Assembly: GCA_900542475.1 (NCBI GenBank)
Contig: UQNO01000003.1
Coordinates: 37,269 to 101,268, forward strand
DNA: 64,000 nucleotides
Direction of reading: 5' to 3'
Source: an uncultured Bacteroidota bacterium
GTDB taxonomy: Bacteria > Bacteroidota > Bacteroidia > Bacteroidales > F082
Made by a program: the position numbers and the translations under genes. Within the stretch, counting starts at the first letter, position 1; each line of letters opens with the position of its first letter. Shown here in pieces: positions 1 through 9,163 of this stretch. The notes beneath the pieces are model-generated. The model was given only the letters and a program-made list of their open reading frames with translations. It did not search any database and was not told the DNA's origin.

Positions 1-44
1 CGGTTATTACAACTCTTCTTTTATTCATTTCCATAATTTTCTTT

Positions 45-992
45 TTACCATTTCATAATCATTGCACCAGATACGAGACCTGCGCCGAAAGCGCTGAAAG
101 CAAGGATGTCGCCTTCTTTGAGACCGCCGGCACGTTTCACCTCGTCAAGCAAAATCGGGAGGCTCGCCGAAGAAGTGTTGCCGTATTTCTCTATGTTTGT
201 CGGGAACTTCTCTGTCGGCTGTTTCAGCATCTGTTCAATATATTTAATAATTCTCAAGTTAGCTTGATGTATGAAATAAGTGTCGACATCGTCGGCACTG
301 ATCTTGGCTTCTTCAAGCACATGTTTAAGGTCGTTGACGCAGGTTGACGTAGCGAATTTGAAGACGTCCTGACCATGCATCACGAGAGGAAGGTTTGTCT
401 TGCCTTTCTCATCGTAAGGACACCATTGAAGGTCGTGCATTTCATATAGACGGTCCCAGCCTTCCGAGCCGGTGAGACGCGAAGCGATGATGTTGTCGCC
501 CGGTGTGAGCACAACGGCTCCCGCTCCCGCTCCGAAGAGCACCGCACATGTGCGGTCATGCCAATCGAGCATGTGCGCAGGCGCCTCGGCGCATATCACA
601 AGGACGTTTTTCACCCTGCCTATCTTATAATATGCTTCCGCCATGTCGCACGCATAGACAAAACCCACACAAGCCCCGTTGAGATCCACACAAGGGCAGT
701 GCGCTCCTATCTTATCTTTAACGATGCAACTCAAAGCCGGCGTCACATACTCATTCACGACGTTGGCGCAAATGATGAAATCAAGGTCCTTCACATCCAT
801 CTTGGCATCTTCCAATGCTTTCAACGACGCCTCTACAGCAAGGTCGAGCAGATATTCCTTCGATAGGACTCTGCGCTCCTTGATTCCGGTACGTGTCGTT
901 ATCCATTCATCAGATGTGTCAAGAGCTTCCGCAAGCATCTGATTCGTGACAACCTTTGATGGAAGAGAACTTCCTGTTCCTGAAATTTTCAT
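45..992 (-). CDS. fabH: 3-oxoacyl-ACP synthase III (FabH)
   Basis: Condenses an acyl-CoA primer with malonyl-ACP to start type II fatty acid synthesis in the cytoplasm. The 315-residue length is normal for the family. The catalytic triad is visible: Cys108 in NGACVG, His242 in FIHQAN and Asn272 in YGNTSS. The C-terminal FGAGLVSGA glycine loop is also present. The gene stands alone, so it is not in an obvious fab operon. It is divergent from the LytTR regulator and has its own TATTTTTG -7 box; the GTGACGAAAT array lies just upstream, so control by that regulator is possible (inference). Confidence 0.95.
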   Translation of the reverse strand: MKISGTGSSLPSKVVTNQMLAEALDTSDEWITTRTGIKERRVLSKEYLLDLAVEASLKALEDAKMDVKDLDFIICANVVNEYVTPALSCIVKDKIGAHCPCVDLNGACVGFVYACDMAEAYYKIGRVKNVLVICAEAPAHMLDWHDRTCAVLFGAGAGAVVLTPGDNIIASRLTGSEGWDRLYEMHDLQWCPYDEKGKTNLPLVMHGQDVFKFATSTCVNDLKHVLEEAKISADDVDTYFIHQANLRIIKYIEQMLKQPTEKFPTNIEKYGNTSSASLPILLDEVKRAGGLKEGDILAFSAFGAGLVSGAMIMKW

Positions 993-1033
993 TTATTGTC
1001 TTTTTAATTGTTAGTATTCGTTTTCAAACTTTG

Positions 1034-1041
1034 CAAAAATA
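1034..1041 (-). promoter_or_regulatory. -7 box of the fabH promoter
   Basis: TATTTTTG on the minus strand fits the Bacteroidota TAnnTTTG -7 consensus and lies 42 bases upstream of the fabH start codon. I see no good TTTG -33 element at the usual distance. Confidence 0.6.
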
Positions 1042-1069
1042 CCTCCGAAAAACCATCTGATGATTTTTT

Positions 1070-1203
1070 GTGACGAAATACCGGTCTTTTGTGACGAAAT
1101 CGGCTATTTTGTGACGAAATCGGCTATTTTGTGACGAAATCTTTAAATTTTGTGACGATTTTTTTTATTTGTGACGAAATTCAAAAAAAAATTGTGACGA
1201 AAT
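1070..1203. repeat. Seven phased GTGACGAAAT direct repeats (probable LytTR operator array)
   Basis: GTGACGAAAT or a one- or two-base variant begins at 1070, 1091, 1111, 1131, 1152, 1171 and 1194. Spacings are 21, 20, 20, 21, 19 and 23 bases, close to two helical turns, so all copies face one side of the DNA. The copy at 1152 reads GTGACGATT. Most copies are preceded by a T-run. The last copy reaches the expected -33 position of the LytTR gene promoter. LytTR proteins typically bind phased direct repeats, so autoregulation by the adjacent gene is the simplest reading (inference). Confidence 0.75.
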
Positions 1204-1225
1204 CAGTTCGTATTGCTATTATTCG

Positions 1226-1233
1226 TATCTTTG
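1226..1233 (+). promoter_or_regulatory. -7 box of the LytTR gene promoter
   Basis: TATCTTTG, an exact TAnnTTTG box, lies 20 bases before the ATG at 1254. The -33 position would overlap the seventh GTGACGAAAT copy, which would allow a bound regulator to activate or block transcription. Confidence 0.75.
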
Positions 1234-1253
1234 CAAAATAAAAATTACGCCAA

Positions 1254-2156
1254 ATGAAAAAAAGAAGAAAACTGCCTCATTATCTGATAGAAAAAAACAA
1301 TCTGATAGTCCAGGTGACGATATCGGTGCTCTTTGCCATTGCGTTTCTGACCGTATATATATCTTTGTCCAACACAACAACAGCGTGGTTTTCATTAGAA
1401 GAGAAAGACAAGTTCATTTATACGGCATTCTTTATTATTTTTTCAACTATCTTTTTGATTTTAAGCAGAATAATGATGTTTTACATGTCAAAAAGACTGG
1501 TGAGATTCACCTTGCCAGTTTTCATACTTTGGTTATTGACGGAAATTATTCTAATCGGATTATTACACTCATATATATCATTGAGAATCATGAATATAAC
1601 CGGGTACTCCAGTGCTCTTATCATAGGCAAAAGCATTTTGGTCACTTTTATTGCACTTGGATTTCCGTTTATCGTCACCGACTTGAGTTTCGCGCTTCTT
1701 GACGCCCAACGGGTATTGAAAATCGCCCGAAAAGTGATACAATCCAACGATACAAGCATACAAAACACACAAAAAGCCGTTAATAGCGAACAAACCGTGA
1801 CAGACCCCGACATCATCAACTTCAACGACTATACCGGCGCCCTGAAACTCACGGTAAAACTTAAAAACATCTACTATATCAAGGCAGAGGGCAACTACGT
1901 CAATGTGCTTTACGATAATAAAGACGGCATCAGTTCTTTCATACTGCGTAACAAAATCCAGAATATTGAAAACTCCGTCACAGGCACGCCGCTCATGCGC
2001 TGTCACCGCACATATATCGTTAACACCAACAATATCAAGCTGATACGCAATGAAACCGACGGCTATTTCATTGACTTCAACCAAAAAGGCTTGGAATCGG
2101 TGCCGGTATCCAACACTTATAGAGAAAAAATTGTAAAAAGATTCACGGAAATATAA
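1254..2156 (+). CDS. Membrane-anchored LytTR-family DNA-binding regulator
   Basis: 300 residues. The first ~155 are hydrophobic with about four predicted membrane segments (around residues 18-40, 52-75, 82-108 and 122-148). After a polar linker, residues ~195-300 form a LytTR DNA-binding domain (KLKNIYYIKAEGNYVNV, LMRCHRTYIVN, VPVSNTYREKIVKR). There is no receiver or kinase domain, so it is probably a one-component membrane regulator whose signal is unknown. The GTGACGAAAT array upstream is the likely operator. The TAA is followed closely by an inverted repeat and the exbB gene. Confidence 0.85.
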   Translation: MKKRRKLPHYLIEKNNLIVQVTISVLFAIAFLTVYISLSNTTTAWFSLEEKDKFIYTAFFIIFSTIFLILSRIMMFYMSKRLVRFTLPVFILWLLTEIILIGLLHSYISLRIMNITGYSSALIIGKSILVTFIALGFPFIVTDLSFALLDAQRVLKIARKVIQSNDTSIQNTQKAVNSEQTVTDPDIINFNDYTGALKLTVKLKNIYYIKAEGNYVNVLYDNKDGISSFILRNKIQNIENSVTGTPLMRCHRTYIVNTNNIKLIRNETDGYFIDFNQKGLESVPVSNTYREKIVKRFTEI

Positions 2157-2157
2157 T

Positions 2158-2199
2158 ATATTTGTCAAATAATTGTTTATTTTTGTAATTGACAAATAT
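2158..2199. promoter_or_regulatory. 11-bp inverted repeat around a -7 box before exbB
   Basis: ATATTTGTCAA (2158-2168) and TTGACAAATAT (2189-2199) are perfect inverse copies with 20 bases between them. A TATTTTTG -7 box sits in the spacer (2178-2185). The layout fits a two-half-site operator over a promoter. A weak terminator of the LytTR gene is the alternative, though no T-run follows on the plus strand. Confidence 0.5.
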
Positions 2200-2205
2200 C
2201 AGTAT

Positions 2206-2892
2206 ATGAATCTAACAAGTTTTTTATTACAAGCTTCTGTAAGCAAAGCACTTACAGAAGTAACAGAAAGTAGAATGTCATTATGGGAAATGACAATCCA
2301 GGGTGGCTGGATTATGTTGGTTTTAGCAGTTTTCTCTGTTATCGCGATGTATATCTTCATTGAAAGATTCATCAACATAAACAAAGCTGCGAAAAACGAC
2401 CACATGTTCATGGAAACCATTCGCAATTACATGATGGACGGCAAGTTGTACGATGCCAAGGTATTGTGCCAAAAGACCTCCACCCCACTGTCGCGAATGA
2501 TAGAAAAAGGCATCTCACGTGTCGGCAAGCCATTGAACGACATTCAAACTGCCATTGAAAACGTTGGCAATCTTGAAGTCGGTAATCTTGAGAAAGGGGT
2601 GGCTCTTCTCGCGATGATATCAGGTGCGGGCCCGATGTTGGGATTTCTTGGCACTGTCATTGGCATGATTCGCGCTTTTTACGACATGTCGATGGCTGGC
2701 AACAACATTGACATCGAGTTGCTTTCGACGGGGATTTACCAAGCCATGGTGACAACTGTAGGCGGTCTCATCGTGGGTATCGTCGCCTTTATTTTCTACA
2801 ATATTCTTGTATCTCAAATTGACAAGGTGGTCAATCTTCTTGAGTCGAAGAGTATCGAGTTTATGGATGTTTTGAACGAACCGGCGAAATAA
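2206..2892 (+). CDS. exbB: MotA/TolQ/ExbB proton channel protein
   Basis: Inner-membrane channel subunit that uses the proton gradient to energise a TonB/TolA-type partner. 228 residues from the ATG at 2206; a TTG at 2173 would start inside the promoter and is unlikely. The first membrane helix lies at about residues 28-50. The conserved ExbB/TolQ region GVALLAMISGAGPMLGFLG and the following two helices hold the TolQ signature. ExbD and a TonB-like gene follow with minimal spacing, so the three form an energising complex. Confidence 0.9.
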   Translation: MNLTSFLLQASVSKALTEVTESRMSLWEMTIQGGWIMLVLAVFSVIAMYIFIERFININKAAKNDHMFMETIRNYMMDGKLYDAKVLCQKTSTPLSRMIEKGISRVGKPLNDIQTAIENVGNLEVGNLEKGVALLAMISGAGPMLGFLGTVIGMIRAFYDMSMAGNNIDIELLSTGIYQAMVTTVGGLIVGIVAFIFYNILVSQIDKVVNLLESKSIEFMDVLNEPAK

Positions 2893-2894
2893 TC

Positions 2895-3317
2895 ATGGCA
2901 CTAAAACGCAGAAATCATAGGAAAGTGGAGTTCAACTCGTCGTCGATGTCCGACCTCGTGTTTCTTCTGCTTATTTTCTTCATGCTGACCTCGACGTTAG
3001 TGGCGCCCAACGCGATAAAGCTGTTGCTTCCGCAAAGCAGCAGCCGGACAATGTCGAAACAAACAGTCACCGTTTACATCAACGAGAAGAACGATTATTA
3101 TGTTGGAGAGCGTCAGGTGTCCGAGGGCCAATTACAATCAGAGATTATGGTAGAGTTGAACAAGGTCAACCACGGTGCCGAAGGCACTGTGGTGGTACGT
3201 TCCGACAAAAGCGTTCCTGTCCAATACGTGGTGAATGTTATAGACGCGGTGAACAATATCAACAACGAGACACATCAGAACCATAAGGTTTTGTTGGCAA
3301 CATCGGTTAAAAAATGA
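2895..3317 (+). CDS. exbD: ExbD/TolR biopolymer transport protein
   Basis: 140 residues with the ExbD plan: a short basic N-terminus, one membrane helix (about residues 20-38, MSDLVFLLLIFFML, with the functional Asp just before the hydrophobic run) and a small periplasmic domain. Partner of the ExbB gene ending two bases upstream. Its stop overlaps the start of the TonB-like gene by four bases, which suggests translational coupling. Confidence 0.9.
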   Translation: MALKRRNHRKVEFNSSSMSDLVFLLLIFFMLTSTLVAPNAIKLLLPQSSSRTMSKQTVTVYINEKNDYYVGERQVSEGQLQSEIMVELNKVNHGAEGTVVVRSDKSVPVQYVVNVIDAVNNINNETHQNHKVLLATSVKK

Positions 3318-4030
3318 CGAGACGGAACAAAAATAGAACAATCGCTGCAGTCATCACCGTGGCAGTACATGCTGTCGTTGTCGTGATATTGTTCATCATG
3401 GCGCTGACCACGCCTCTGCCTTTGCCTGGCGAGGCAGGTGTCGAGGTCAATCTCGGCATGTACAACGAAGGCATGGGCATTCGGCAAGAGCAGAAGCCGA
3501 CAAAGGTTGCAGAAGCCCCTAAACAGGAACAGGCGAAAGAAGAGACAGTGACACAAGATACTGAAGAAACACCTGCAATAGAAGAGCCCAAACCTAAAAA
3601 AGAAGAGCCTAAAATCAATGAAAGGGCTTTGTTCAAACCCGTGAAGACGGAAGAGCAGCCGTCGTCGGAGGGAAACACCGACACTCCCGGCGGCCAAGGG
3701 AATCCCAACGGCGGTCAAAATATCGCCAACCATGATGGACAAGGAGGAAGCGGAGGAGGACCGTCATACGACCTCGGCGGACGCAACGCCAAAAGCCTGC
3801 CACGACCAAGTTCCGACTTCAACGAAGAAGGCACCATCGTCGTTGACATCTGGGTCGATAGAGACGGTCGCGTGCGAAACGCGCAAATAGGCAAAGGCAC
3901 AGATATCTTCAATGCGAGGATGCGCGACACCGCCAAACAGGCAGCGTTAAAGTCAGTGTTCGCACCAGACAAAAACGCTGCAGAATTACAAAAAGGAACG
4001 ATAACTTATAAATTTATCATACGACAATGA
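3314..4030 (+). CDS. TonB/TolA-like energy transducer
   Basis: 238 residues: one N-terminal membrane helix (about residues 10-32), a long Pro/Lys/Glu-rich spacer that crosses the periplasm (about 50-120), a Gly-rich stretch, and a C-terminal TonB-like domain (GTIVVDIWVDRDGRVRNAQ to the end). It would pass energy from ExbBD to an outer-membrane partner. The gene overlaps exbD and folC by four bases each. It could serve TonB-dependent import or a Tol-like envelope role; the sequence does not decide. Confidence 0.8.
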   Translation: MTRRNKNRTIAAVITVAVHAVVVVILFIMALTTPLPLPGEAGVEVNLGMYNEGMGIRQEQKPTKVAEAPKQEQAKEETVTQDTEETPAIEEPKPKKEEPKINERALFKPVKTEEQPSSEGNTDTPGGQGNPNGGQNIANHDGQGGSGGGPSYDLGGRNAKSLPRPSSDFNEEGTIVVDIWVDRDGRVRNAQIGKGTDIFNARMRDTAKQAALKSVFAPDKNAAELQKGTITYKFIIRQ

Positions 4031-5313
4031 ACTATGCTGATACGACAAATTGGATGTTCAATAAATTTCCAATGTATCAAAAAATCGGGTCTATGGCTTA
4101 CAAGCCGGATCTCGGCAACATAGCAGAATTGCTTGACTATCTTGGAAATCCACAAGACTGTTTCAAGACCGTGCACGTCGCCGGCACCAACGGCAAGGGC
4201 ACAGTGTCGCATACCTTGGCATCGATTTTCCAAGAATGCGGGTATAAAACCGGACTTTATACCTCGCCGCACCTGTTAGATTACCGCGAAAGGATTCGTA
4301 TCGACGGACAGATGATTCCCGAACAGAATGTCATAGATTTTATCGGTGACAACAAAGAGAAATTCGAGGAAATGCAACTCTCGTTCTTCGAGATGGCCAC
4401 AGGTATGGCTTTCGACTATTTTGCAAAGGGAAAAGTAGATATCGCAATCATTGAAGTGGGTCTTGGCGGACGTCTTGACTCAACAAATGTGATAAAGCCA
4501 GAGTTGAGTGTAATCACCAACATTTCCTTGGACCACGTGGCAATGCTTGGCAACACTTTAGCGGAAATAGCAGTGGAGAAAGCCGGAATAATAAAACAAC
4601 ACACACCAGTGGTGATTGGCGAGACACAGCCGGAAACCAAAGAGGTGTTTCTCAATAAAGCAAAAGAATGCAATGCGCCGATATTCTTCGCCGACCAAAT
4701 TTTTAAATGCGACAAAACAAATACAGAATCCATTGATTATCAAGTATTCAATATCTGGAAAAACAATATTTTATATCTTGAGGCAGTGAGATTGCCTCTT
4801 CTCGGTCATTATCAAAGGAAAAACCTTGCCACTGTGATTTGCGCCATAGATATCCTCAAGGAAAAATTCCATATTGACAATAAAGATATTATCAATGGAC
4901 TTGAGTTTGTTGTCAGAAACACCCATCTGACGGGCAGATGGCAGGTTTTAAGCCGCCAACCATTGGTGATAGCCGACACCGGACATAACGAGGGCGGGGT
5001 AAAAGAGATTACGATGCAACTTGGCGACATGAGTTTCAGAAAGTTACATTTTGTATTAGGTTGTGTCAACGACAAAGACATTGACGGGATTCTGCATCTC
5101 CTTCCACAATATGCTGAATATTATTTCTGCAAAGCCGACATTCCTCGCGGATTAGATGCCAACATATTGGCGACCAAGGCTATTGAGGCAGGGTTGCGCG
5201 GAAACACGTATGACTCGGTGCAGCAAGCATACAAAGCCGCGCTTAACAATGCACATTTTGACGATGTGGTCTTTGTAGGAGGCAGCAATTTTACAGTTGC
5301 GGAAGTTATATAG
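4027..5313 (+). CDS. folC: Folylpolyglutamate/dihydrofolate synthase (FolC)
   Basis: Adds glutamate to dihydropteroate and to folates in the cytoplasm, using ATP. The 428 residues hold the Mur-ligase-like P-loop GTNGKGT (53-59), the family motif YTSPHLLDYRERI and the ligase C-terminal half with ADTGHNEGG. Four-base overlap with the TonB-like gene shows co-transcription with exbBD. It ends in TAG, evidence that TAG is a stop in this genome. Confidence 0.93.
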   Translation: MNYADTTNWMFNKFPMYQKIGSMAYKPDLGNIAELLDYLGNPQDCFKTVHVAGTNGKGTVSHTLASIFQECGYKTGLYTSPHLLDYRERIRIDGQMIPEQNVIDFIGDNKEKFEEMQLSFFEMATGMAFDYFAKGKVDIAIIEVGLGGRLDSTNVIKPELSVITNISLDHVAMLGNTLAEIAVEKAGIIKQHTPVVIGETQPETKEVFLNKAKECNAPIFFADQIFKCDKTNTESIDYQVFNIWKNNILYLEAVRLPLLGHYQRKNLATVICAIDILKEKFHIDNKDIINGLEFVVRNTHLTGRWQVLSRQPLVIADTGHNEGGVKEITMQLGDMSFRKLHFVLGCVNDKDIDGILHLLPQYAEYYFCKADIPRGLDANILATKAIEAGLRGNTYDSVQQAYKAALNNAHFDDVVFVGGSNFTVAEVI

Positions 5314-5334
5314 TTGTAACAAAGTATATATTTG

Positions 5335-7623
5335 ATGAAGTTAATTAAATTGATATTGTATTCACTTGTAATCTTGGGATTATCGGGTTGCGCCGTCGGG
5401 AATTATGTTCCCGAAGGCAAGGCAATATTGATTGATTATGAAATAGTTGACAATTCATCTCGTTATGACATTTCCAAATCCGAAGTGTCGAATTATATCA
5501 CACAGAAACCAAACAAAAACCTGTTTGGCTGGTTGCCTCGCGTATGGATTTACTATAAAACACTGAACAAAACCGACAAAAGTTTCTATCGATGGGTAAA
5601 TCACAATTTAGGCGTTGAACCGGTTTATTATAGCAATGTGTACACTAACGACTCAAAGCGACAGATTGAAAATTATCTCAATAATACGGGCTTTTTCAAG
5701 TCAAAAGTGACGGCAACAAAATCAGAAAAAAACAAAAGAGCCTCTGTTGTTTATAGAATAACTCCGGCGAAGCCTTACAAAATAAGAAATGTCAACAAAA
5801 AAATCAATGATAGTGTAGTAGCCAAGGAGATAGATAGGATAGTCAATGATTTGGTGGTAAAAACCGGCGACAATTACAATGTTTTCACGATGGATAAAGA
5901 ACGCGACATTATCACGACACATCTACGAGACAACGGTTATTTCATGTTTTCAAAAGATTATATTTTTTATGAAGTTGACACGAATTTCAGACAAAACAAA
6001 GCCGATGTAACGCTCCGCATTGATGGCGACAGGCATTATAAGTATCTGATTAACAATGTTTTTATTTATCCAGACTATAATATCAAAACGGCGAGTGCCA
6101 TAGTGAACGACACTGTGCCATTCACCTTCTCTTTACGCAGAAAAAATCCCGAATACCACTTCAATTTTATTTACGGTCAAAATCCCAAGGTGAATTTAAA
6201 AACCTTCAATCAGGTGATTCAAATCCATCAGGGAGAGGAATTCAGCCAGAAGCGTATCAGTCAGACATACGGAGCGTTAGGAAGTCTTAAGTTATACAGG
6301 CTCAGCAACATCAGTTTCGACACTGTGCCAAGTGCCAATGATTCAGTGAAACTATTAAATTGCACCATCACATTACAGAAAGACAAGATTCACTATTACA
6401 ATTTACAGCTTGAAGGCACTAATTCCGGCGGCGACCTTGGCGCTTTAGGAAGTTTCTCTTACAGAAACAATAATATTTTCCGAGGTTCTGAAGTGTTGAG
6501 GGTTACACTTAAAGGAGGATTTCAGGCGCAACGCGTCAACCATGACATCATACAAGAGGGTATATTCAACACAAAAGAATTCGGTGTAGATGCGAGCATA
6601 ATGTTCCCGAGATTCCTCAGCCCTATAGCGTTACACCGTTTTGTCACTGAATATCAGCCGAAGACGGTGCTGCTCACGGGCTACAACATGCAAATAAGAC
6701 CTTTGTACACAAGATATATCATAACAGCTTCTTTCGGTTATAACTGGCGGTCTTCAAATACTGTGGAGCACTTCCTCACTCCTGTCAACTTGAACACCGT
6801 CAAGGTTTTCCCTACAGATTTGTTTGCTTTCGTTCTGGATTTTGAGACGAACCAGCGTATTAAAGACAGATATACCGACCACTTGATTTTCGGTCTGAAC
6901 TACTCGTTTATCTTCAACAATCAAAATGTAAAGAAGAACAACTTTTTTTATTTCAAATTCGATATTGAGACGTCGGGGAATCTGTTGTCGCTTTTCAACA
7001 ACACGCCAATTATCACGAAATCAAGCGACAACTATCATCAAATCATAGGAATACGCTACGCTCAATATGTAAAGTATCAATTTGATTTAAGATTTTATCA
7101 TTATTTCAGAAACAGGAATATGCTTGCGATGCGTGTAATGTATGGTCAGGGCATTGCATACGGCAATTCAATAGACCTTCCTTTTGAAAGGAGTTTTTAT
7201 GCCGGAGGCTCCAATGGCATGCGAGGCTGGCAGTTCAGGAATCTTGGTCCGGGCGAGTTTCAGAACGAATACAGTCTCAACATAGAACATATTGGTGATT
7301 TGCAGTTAGAGTCGAATATTGAATACCGCTTTCCCGTTTATGGTTTTTTCAAGGGTGCGATTTTCGCGGATATTGGAAACATCTGGACTTTAAGCAACAA
7401 CGAAGCATTTCCCGGGGGGCAATTCAAACTGGATAAATTCCACAAGCAAATTGCTTTAGATGCCGGTTTCGGTCTTCGTTTAGACTTCTCTTACTTCCTT
7501 ATCCGTTTAGATGTGGCGGCACCGTTGCGCGACCCTTCATACGATGAAGAGCACAGATGGAGAGTGAGCAAGTTGCAATGGAAAGACGTGGTTTGGAATT
7601 TCGGCATTGGATATCCATTTTAA
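5335..7623 (+). CDS. tamL: TamL-type lipoprotein of the BamA/TamA (Omp85) family
   Basis: Outer-membrane beta-barrel of the Omp85 superfamily, probably the Bacteroidota TamA counterpart that works with TamB in envelope assembly. 762 residues from the ATG at 5335. The signal peptide ends in a lipobox LSGC with Cys19, typical of TamL rather than TamA. POTRA-like repeats fill about residues 30-400 and the C-terminal half is barrel with the family motif FYAGGSNGMRGW. No tamB is visible in the window. Confidence 0.85.
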   Translation: MKLIKLILYSLVILGLSGCAVGNYVPEGKAILIDYEIVDNSSRYDISKSEVSNYITQKPNKNLFGWLPRVWIYYKTLNKTDKSFYRWVNHNLGVEPVYYSNVYTNDSKRQIENYLNNTGFFKSKVTATKSEKNKRASVVYRITPAKPYKIRNVNKKINDSVVAKEIDRIVNDLVVKTGDNYNVFTMDKERDIITTHLRDNGYFMFSKDYIFYEVDTNFRQNKADVTLRIDGDRHYKYLINNVFIYPDYNIKTASAIVNDTVPFTFSLRRKNPEYHFNFIYGQNPKVNLKTFNQVIQIHQGEEFSQKRISQTYGALGSLKLYRLSNISFDTVPSANDSVKLLNCTITLQKDKIHYYNLQLEGTNSGGDLGALGSFSYRNNNIFRGSEVLRVTLKGGFQAQRVNHDIIQEGIFNTKEFGVDASIMFPRFLSPIALHRFVTEYQPKTVLLTGYNMQIRPLYTRYIITASFGYNWRSSNTVEHFLTPVNLNTVKVFPTDLFAFVLDFETNQRIKDRYTDHLIFGLNYSFIFNNQNVKKNNFFYFKFDIETSGNLLSLFNNTPIITKSSDNYHQIIGIRYAQYVKYQFDLRFYHYFRNRNMLAMRVMYGQGIAYGNSIDLPFERSFYAGGSNGMRGWQFRNLGPGEFQNEYSLNIEHIGDLQLESNIEYRFPVYGFFKGAIFADIGNIWTLSNNEAFPGGQFKLDKFHKQIALDAGFGLRLDFSYFLIRLDVAAPLRDPSYDEEHRWRVSKLQWKDVVWNFGIGYPF

Positions 7624-7624
7624 T

Positions 7625-9064
7625 ATGACAAGACAGGATTTGTATCATATATTGACGAGTTCATTCTGCCACATGCCAACCGGGGGACAGCAGACAGTCT
7701 TATATCATCTCGCGGCTTTTTTACTATCCGACAAACCCCGTCCCGCTTACCTTTTACAAGGATATGCCGGCACTGGAAAGACGACGCTTGTCACCACTTT
7801 GGTAAAGACGCTTCCGCAGATTGGAATGCGTTATCATCTAATGGCGCCGACAGGACGAGCCGCGAAGGTACTGAGCGGCTATACCGGGGAAAACACCTCC
7901 ACAATACACAGAAAACTCTATCGTTTCCAACAATACGCCGATGGTTCGCTACACGTAAATCTATCCGAAAACAAGGCTAAAAACACCGTTTTCATAGTCG
8001 ATGAATGCTCCATGATTCCCGACGACCACACAAAGGGGCGGTCATTGCTCGATGATTTAATCAGATATGTGTTTAACGGCGAGAATTGCCGACTGCTGCT
8101 CATAGGAGACAACGCACAGTTGCCGCCAGTGGGATTGGAAAACAGCCCGGCAAACAACATCAACGTATTGAGAAGCGATTTCAATCTGACAGTGGCGTCA
8201 TTCGAGTTGACGGAAGTGATGAGGCAAGACGAGGAATCAGGGATTTTGTGGAATGCGACAGAGTTGCGAAAACTATTAACACCGTTAAAGACAACAACGC
8301 CTTTAATATCGACGCGACAATCTCTCTTGCCTTTATTTAATATTGACGGCTTCAACGATGTGCATCGCATTGAACCTCAAGAGTTCGAGGAATTATTGTG
8401 GCAAAATTTCAGTGAAAAGACCAGCAACAATGCCGTGATAATATGCAAGAGCAACAAACGCGCCAATATGTTCAATCAAGCCATCAGAGCGCGAATATTG
8501 CAGGAAGAAGGTTACATTGCGACCGGCGACAAACTCATGGTGGTAAAAAACAATTATTTCTGGACCGATGAAGAGCAGAAAATCAGTTTTTTAGCCAACG
8601 GCGACATGATTGAGTTGATGCGCATCAACAACATCGAGGAGATGTACGGTTTTCATTTTGCCGATGTAGAGATACGACTCTCCGATTATCCGGAGGAGTC
8701 GAATCTATCCGTAAAGATTCTGCTTGAAACACTGACGAGCGACTCGCCCGCCTTAAGTTCGGAGGAGTCAGAGTGTTTGTATCATGCCATAGAAGAAGAT
8801 TACACAGATATACCCAACAAACGCGACAGATACAAGGCGATGCGTCAAAATCCGTATTTCAACGCATTGCAGGTGAAGTTCGGCTATGCTCTCACCTGCC
8901 ACAAGACACAAGGAGGGCAGTGGCCGGCGGTATTTGTCGATGCACCCTATATAAAAGAAGAAGAACCATTGAGTTTCAGTGATTTACGCTGGTTTTACAC
9001 TGCGGTGACAAGGGCACGGGAACAGTTGTATCTTGTAAATTTCAAGGATGAATACTTCCGGTAA
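7625..9064 (+). CDS. RecD-like/UvrD-type ATP-dependent DNA helicase
   Basis: 479 residues from the ATG at 7625, one base after the tamL stop. Superfamily 1 helicase: Walker A GYAGTGKTT (46-54), motif II VDECSM (about 120), RLLLIGDNAQLPPVG, and the C-terminal UvrD-type motifs YALTCHKTQGGQW and FYTAVTRAREQLYL. It lacks the N-terminal domain of full-length RecD2 and resembles the compact Bacteroidota RecD-like ATPases. The probable role is DNA unwinding in repair; the partner is unknown. Confidence 0.8.
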   Translation: MTRQDLYHILTSSFCHMPTGGQQTVLYHLAAFLLSDKPRPAYLLQGYAGTGKTTLVTTLVKTLPQIGMRYHLMAPTGRAAKVLSGYTGENTSTIHRKLYRFQQYADGSLHVNLSENKAKNTVFIVDECSMIPDDHTKGRSLLDDLIRYVFNGENCRLLLIGDNAQLPPVGLENSPANNINVLRSDFNLTVASFELTEVMRQDEESGILWNATELRKLLTPLKTTTPLISTRQSLLPLFNIDGFNDVHRIEPQEFEELLWQNFSEKTSNNAVIICKSNKRANMFNQAIRARILQEEGYIATGDKLMVVKNNYFWTDEEQKISFLANGDMIELMRINNIEEMYGFHFADVEIRLSDYPEESNLSVKILLETLTSDSPALSSEESECLYHAIEEDYTDIPNKRDRYKAMRQNPYFNALQVKFGYALTCHKTQGGQWPAVFVDAPYIKEEEPLSFSDLRWFYTAVTRAREQLYLVNFKDEYFR

Positions 9065-9094
9065 ACGCCATTTCTACCGAAGTGCAATAAAACA

Positions 9095-9136
9095 AAATGG
9101 AGAAATCTCAAACGATTGAACAAGATTTCTCCATTT
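9095..9136. terminator. Bidirectional terminator between the helicase gene and eno
   Basis: AAATGGAGAAATCT (9095-9108) and AGATTTCTCCATTT (9123-9136) are perfect 14-base inverse copies with a 14-base loop. A T-run follows on the plus strand, and a weaker T-rich stretch follows on the minus strand. It serves two convergent genes. The stem sequence shares GGAGAAATCT with the dispersed REP-like family of this genome. Confidence 0.8.
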
Positions 9137-9163
9137 TTTTCGGTCGGTTGAAACTACAAATTA

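Noticed and set aside
1070..1203. CRISPR array
   Set aside because: Repeats are 10 bases with ~10-base, partly alike spacers and no cas genes; operator-like phasing fits better.
2173..2205. Upstream TTG start for exbB
   Set aside because: It would place the start codon inside the inverted repeat and promoter.
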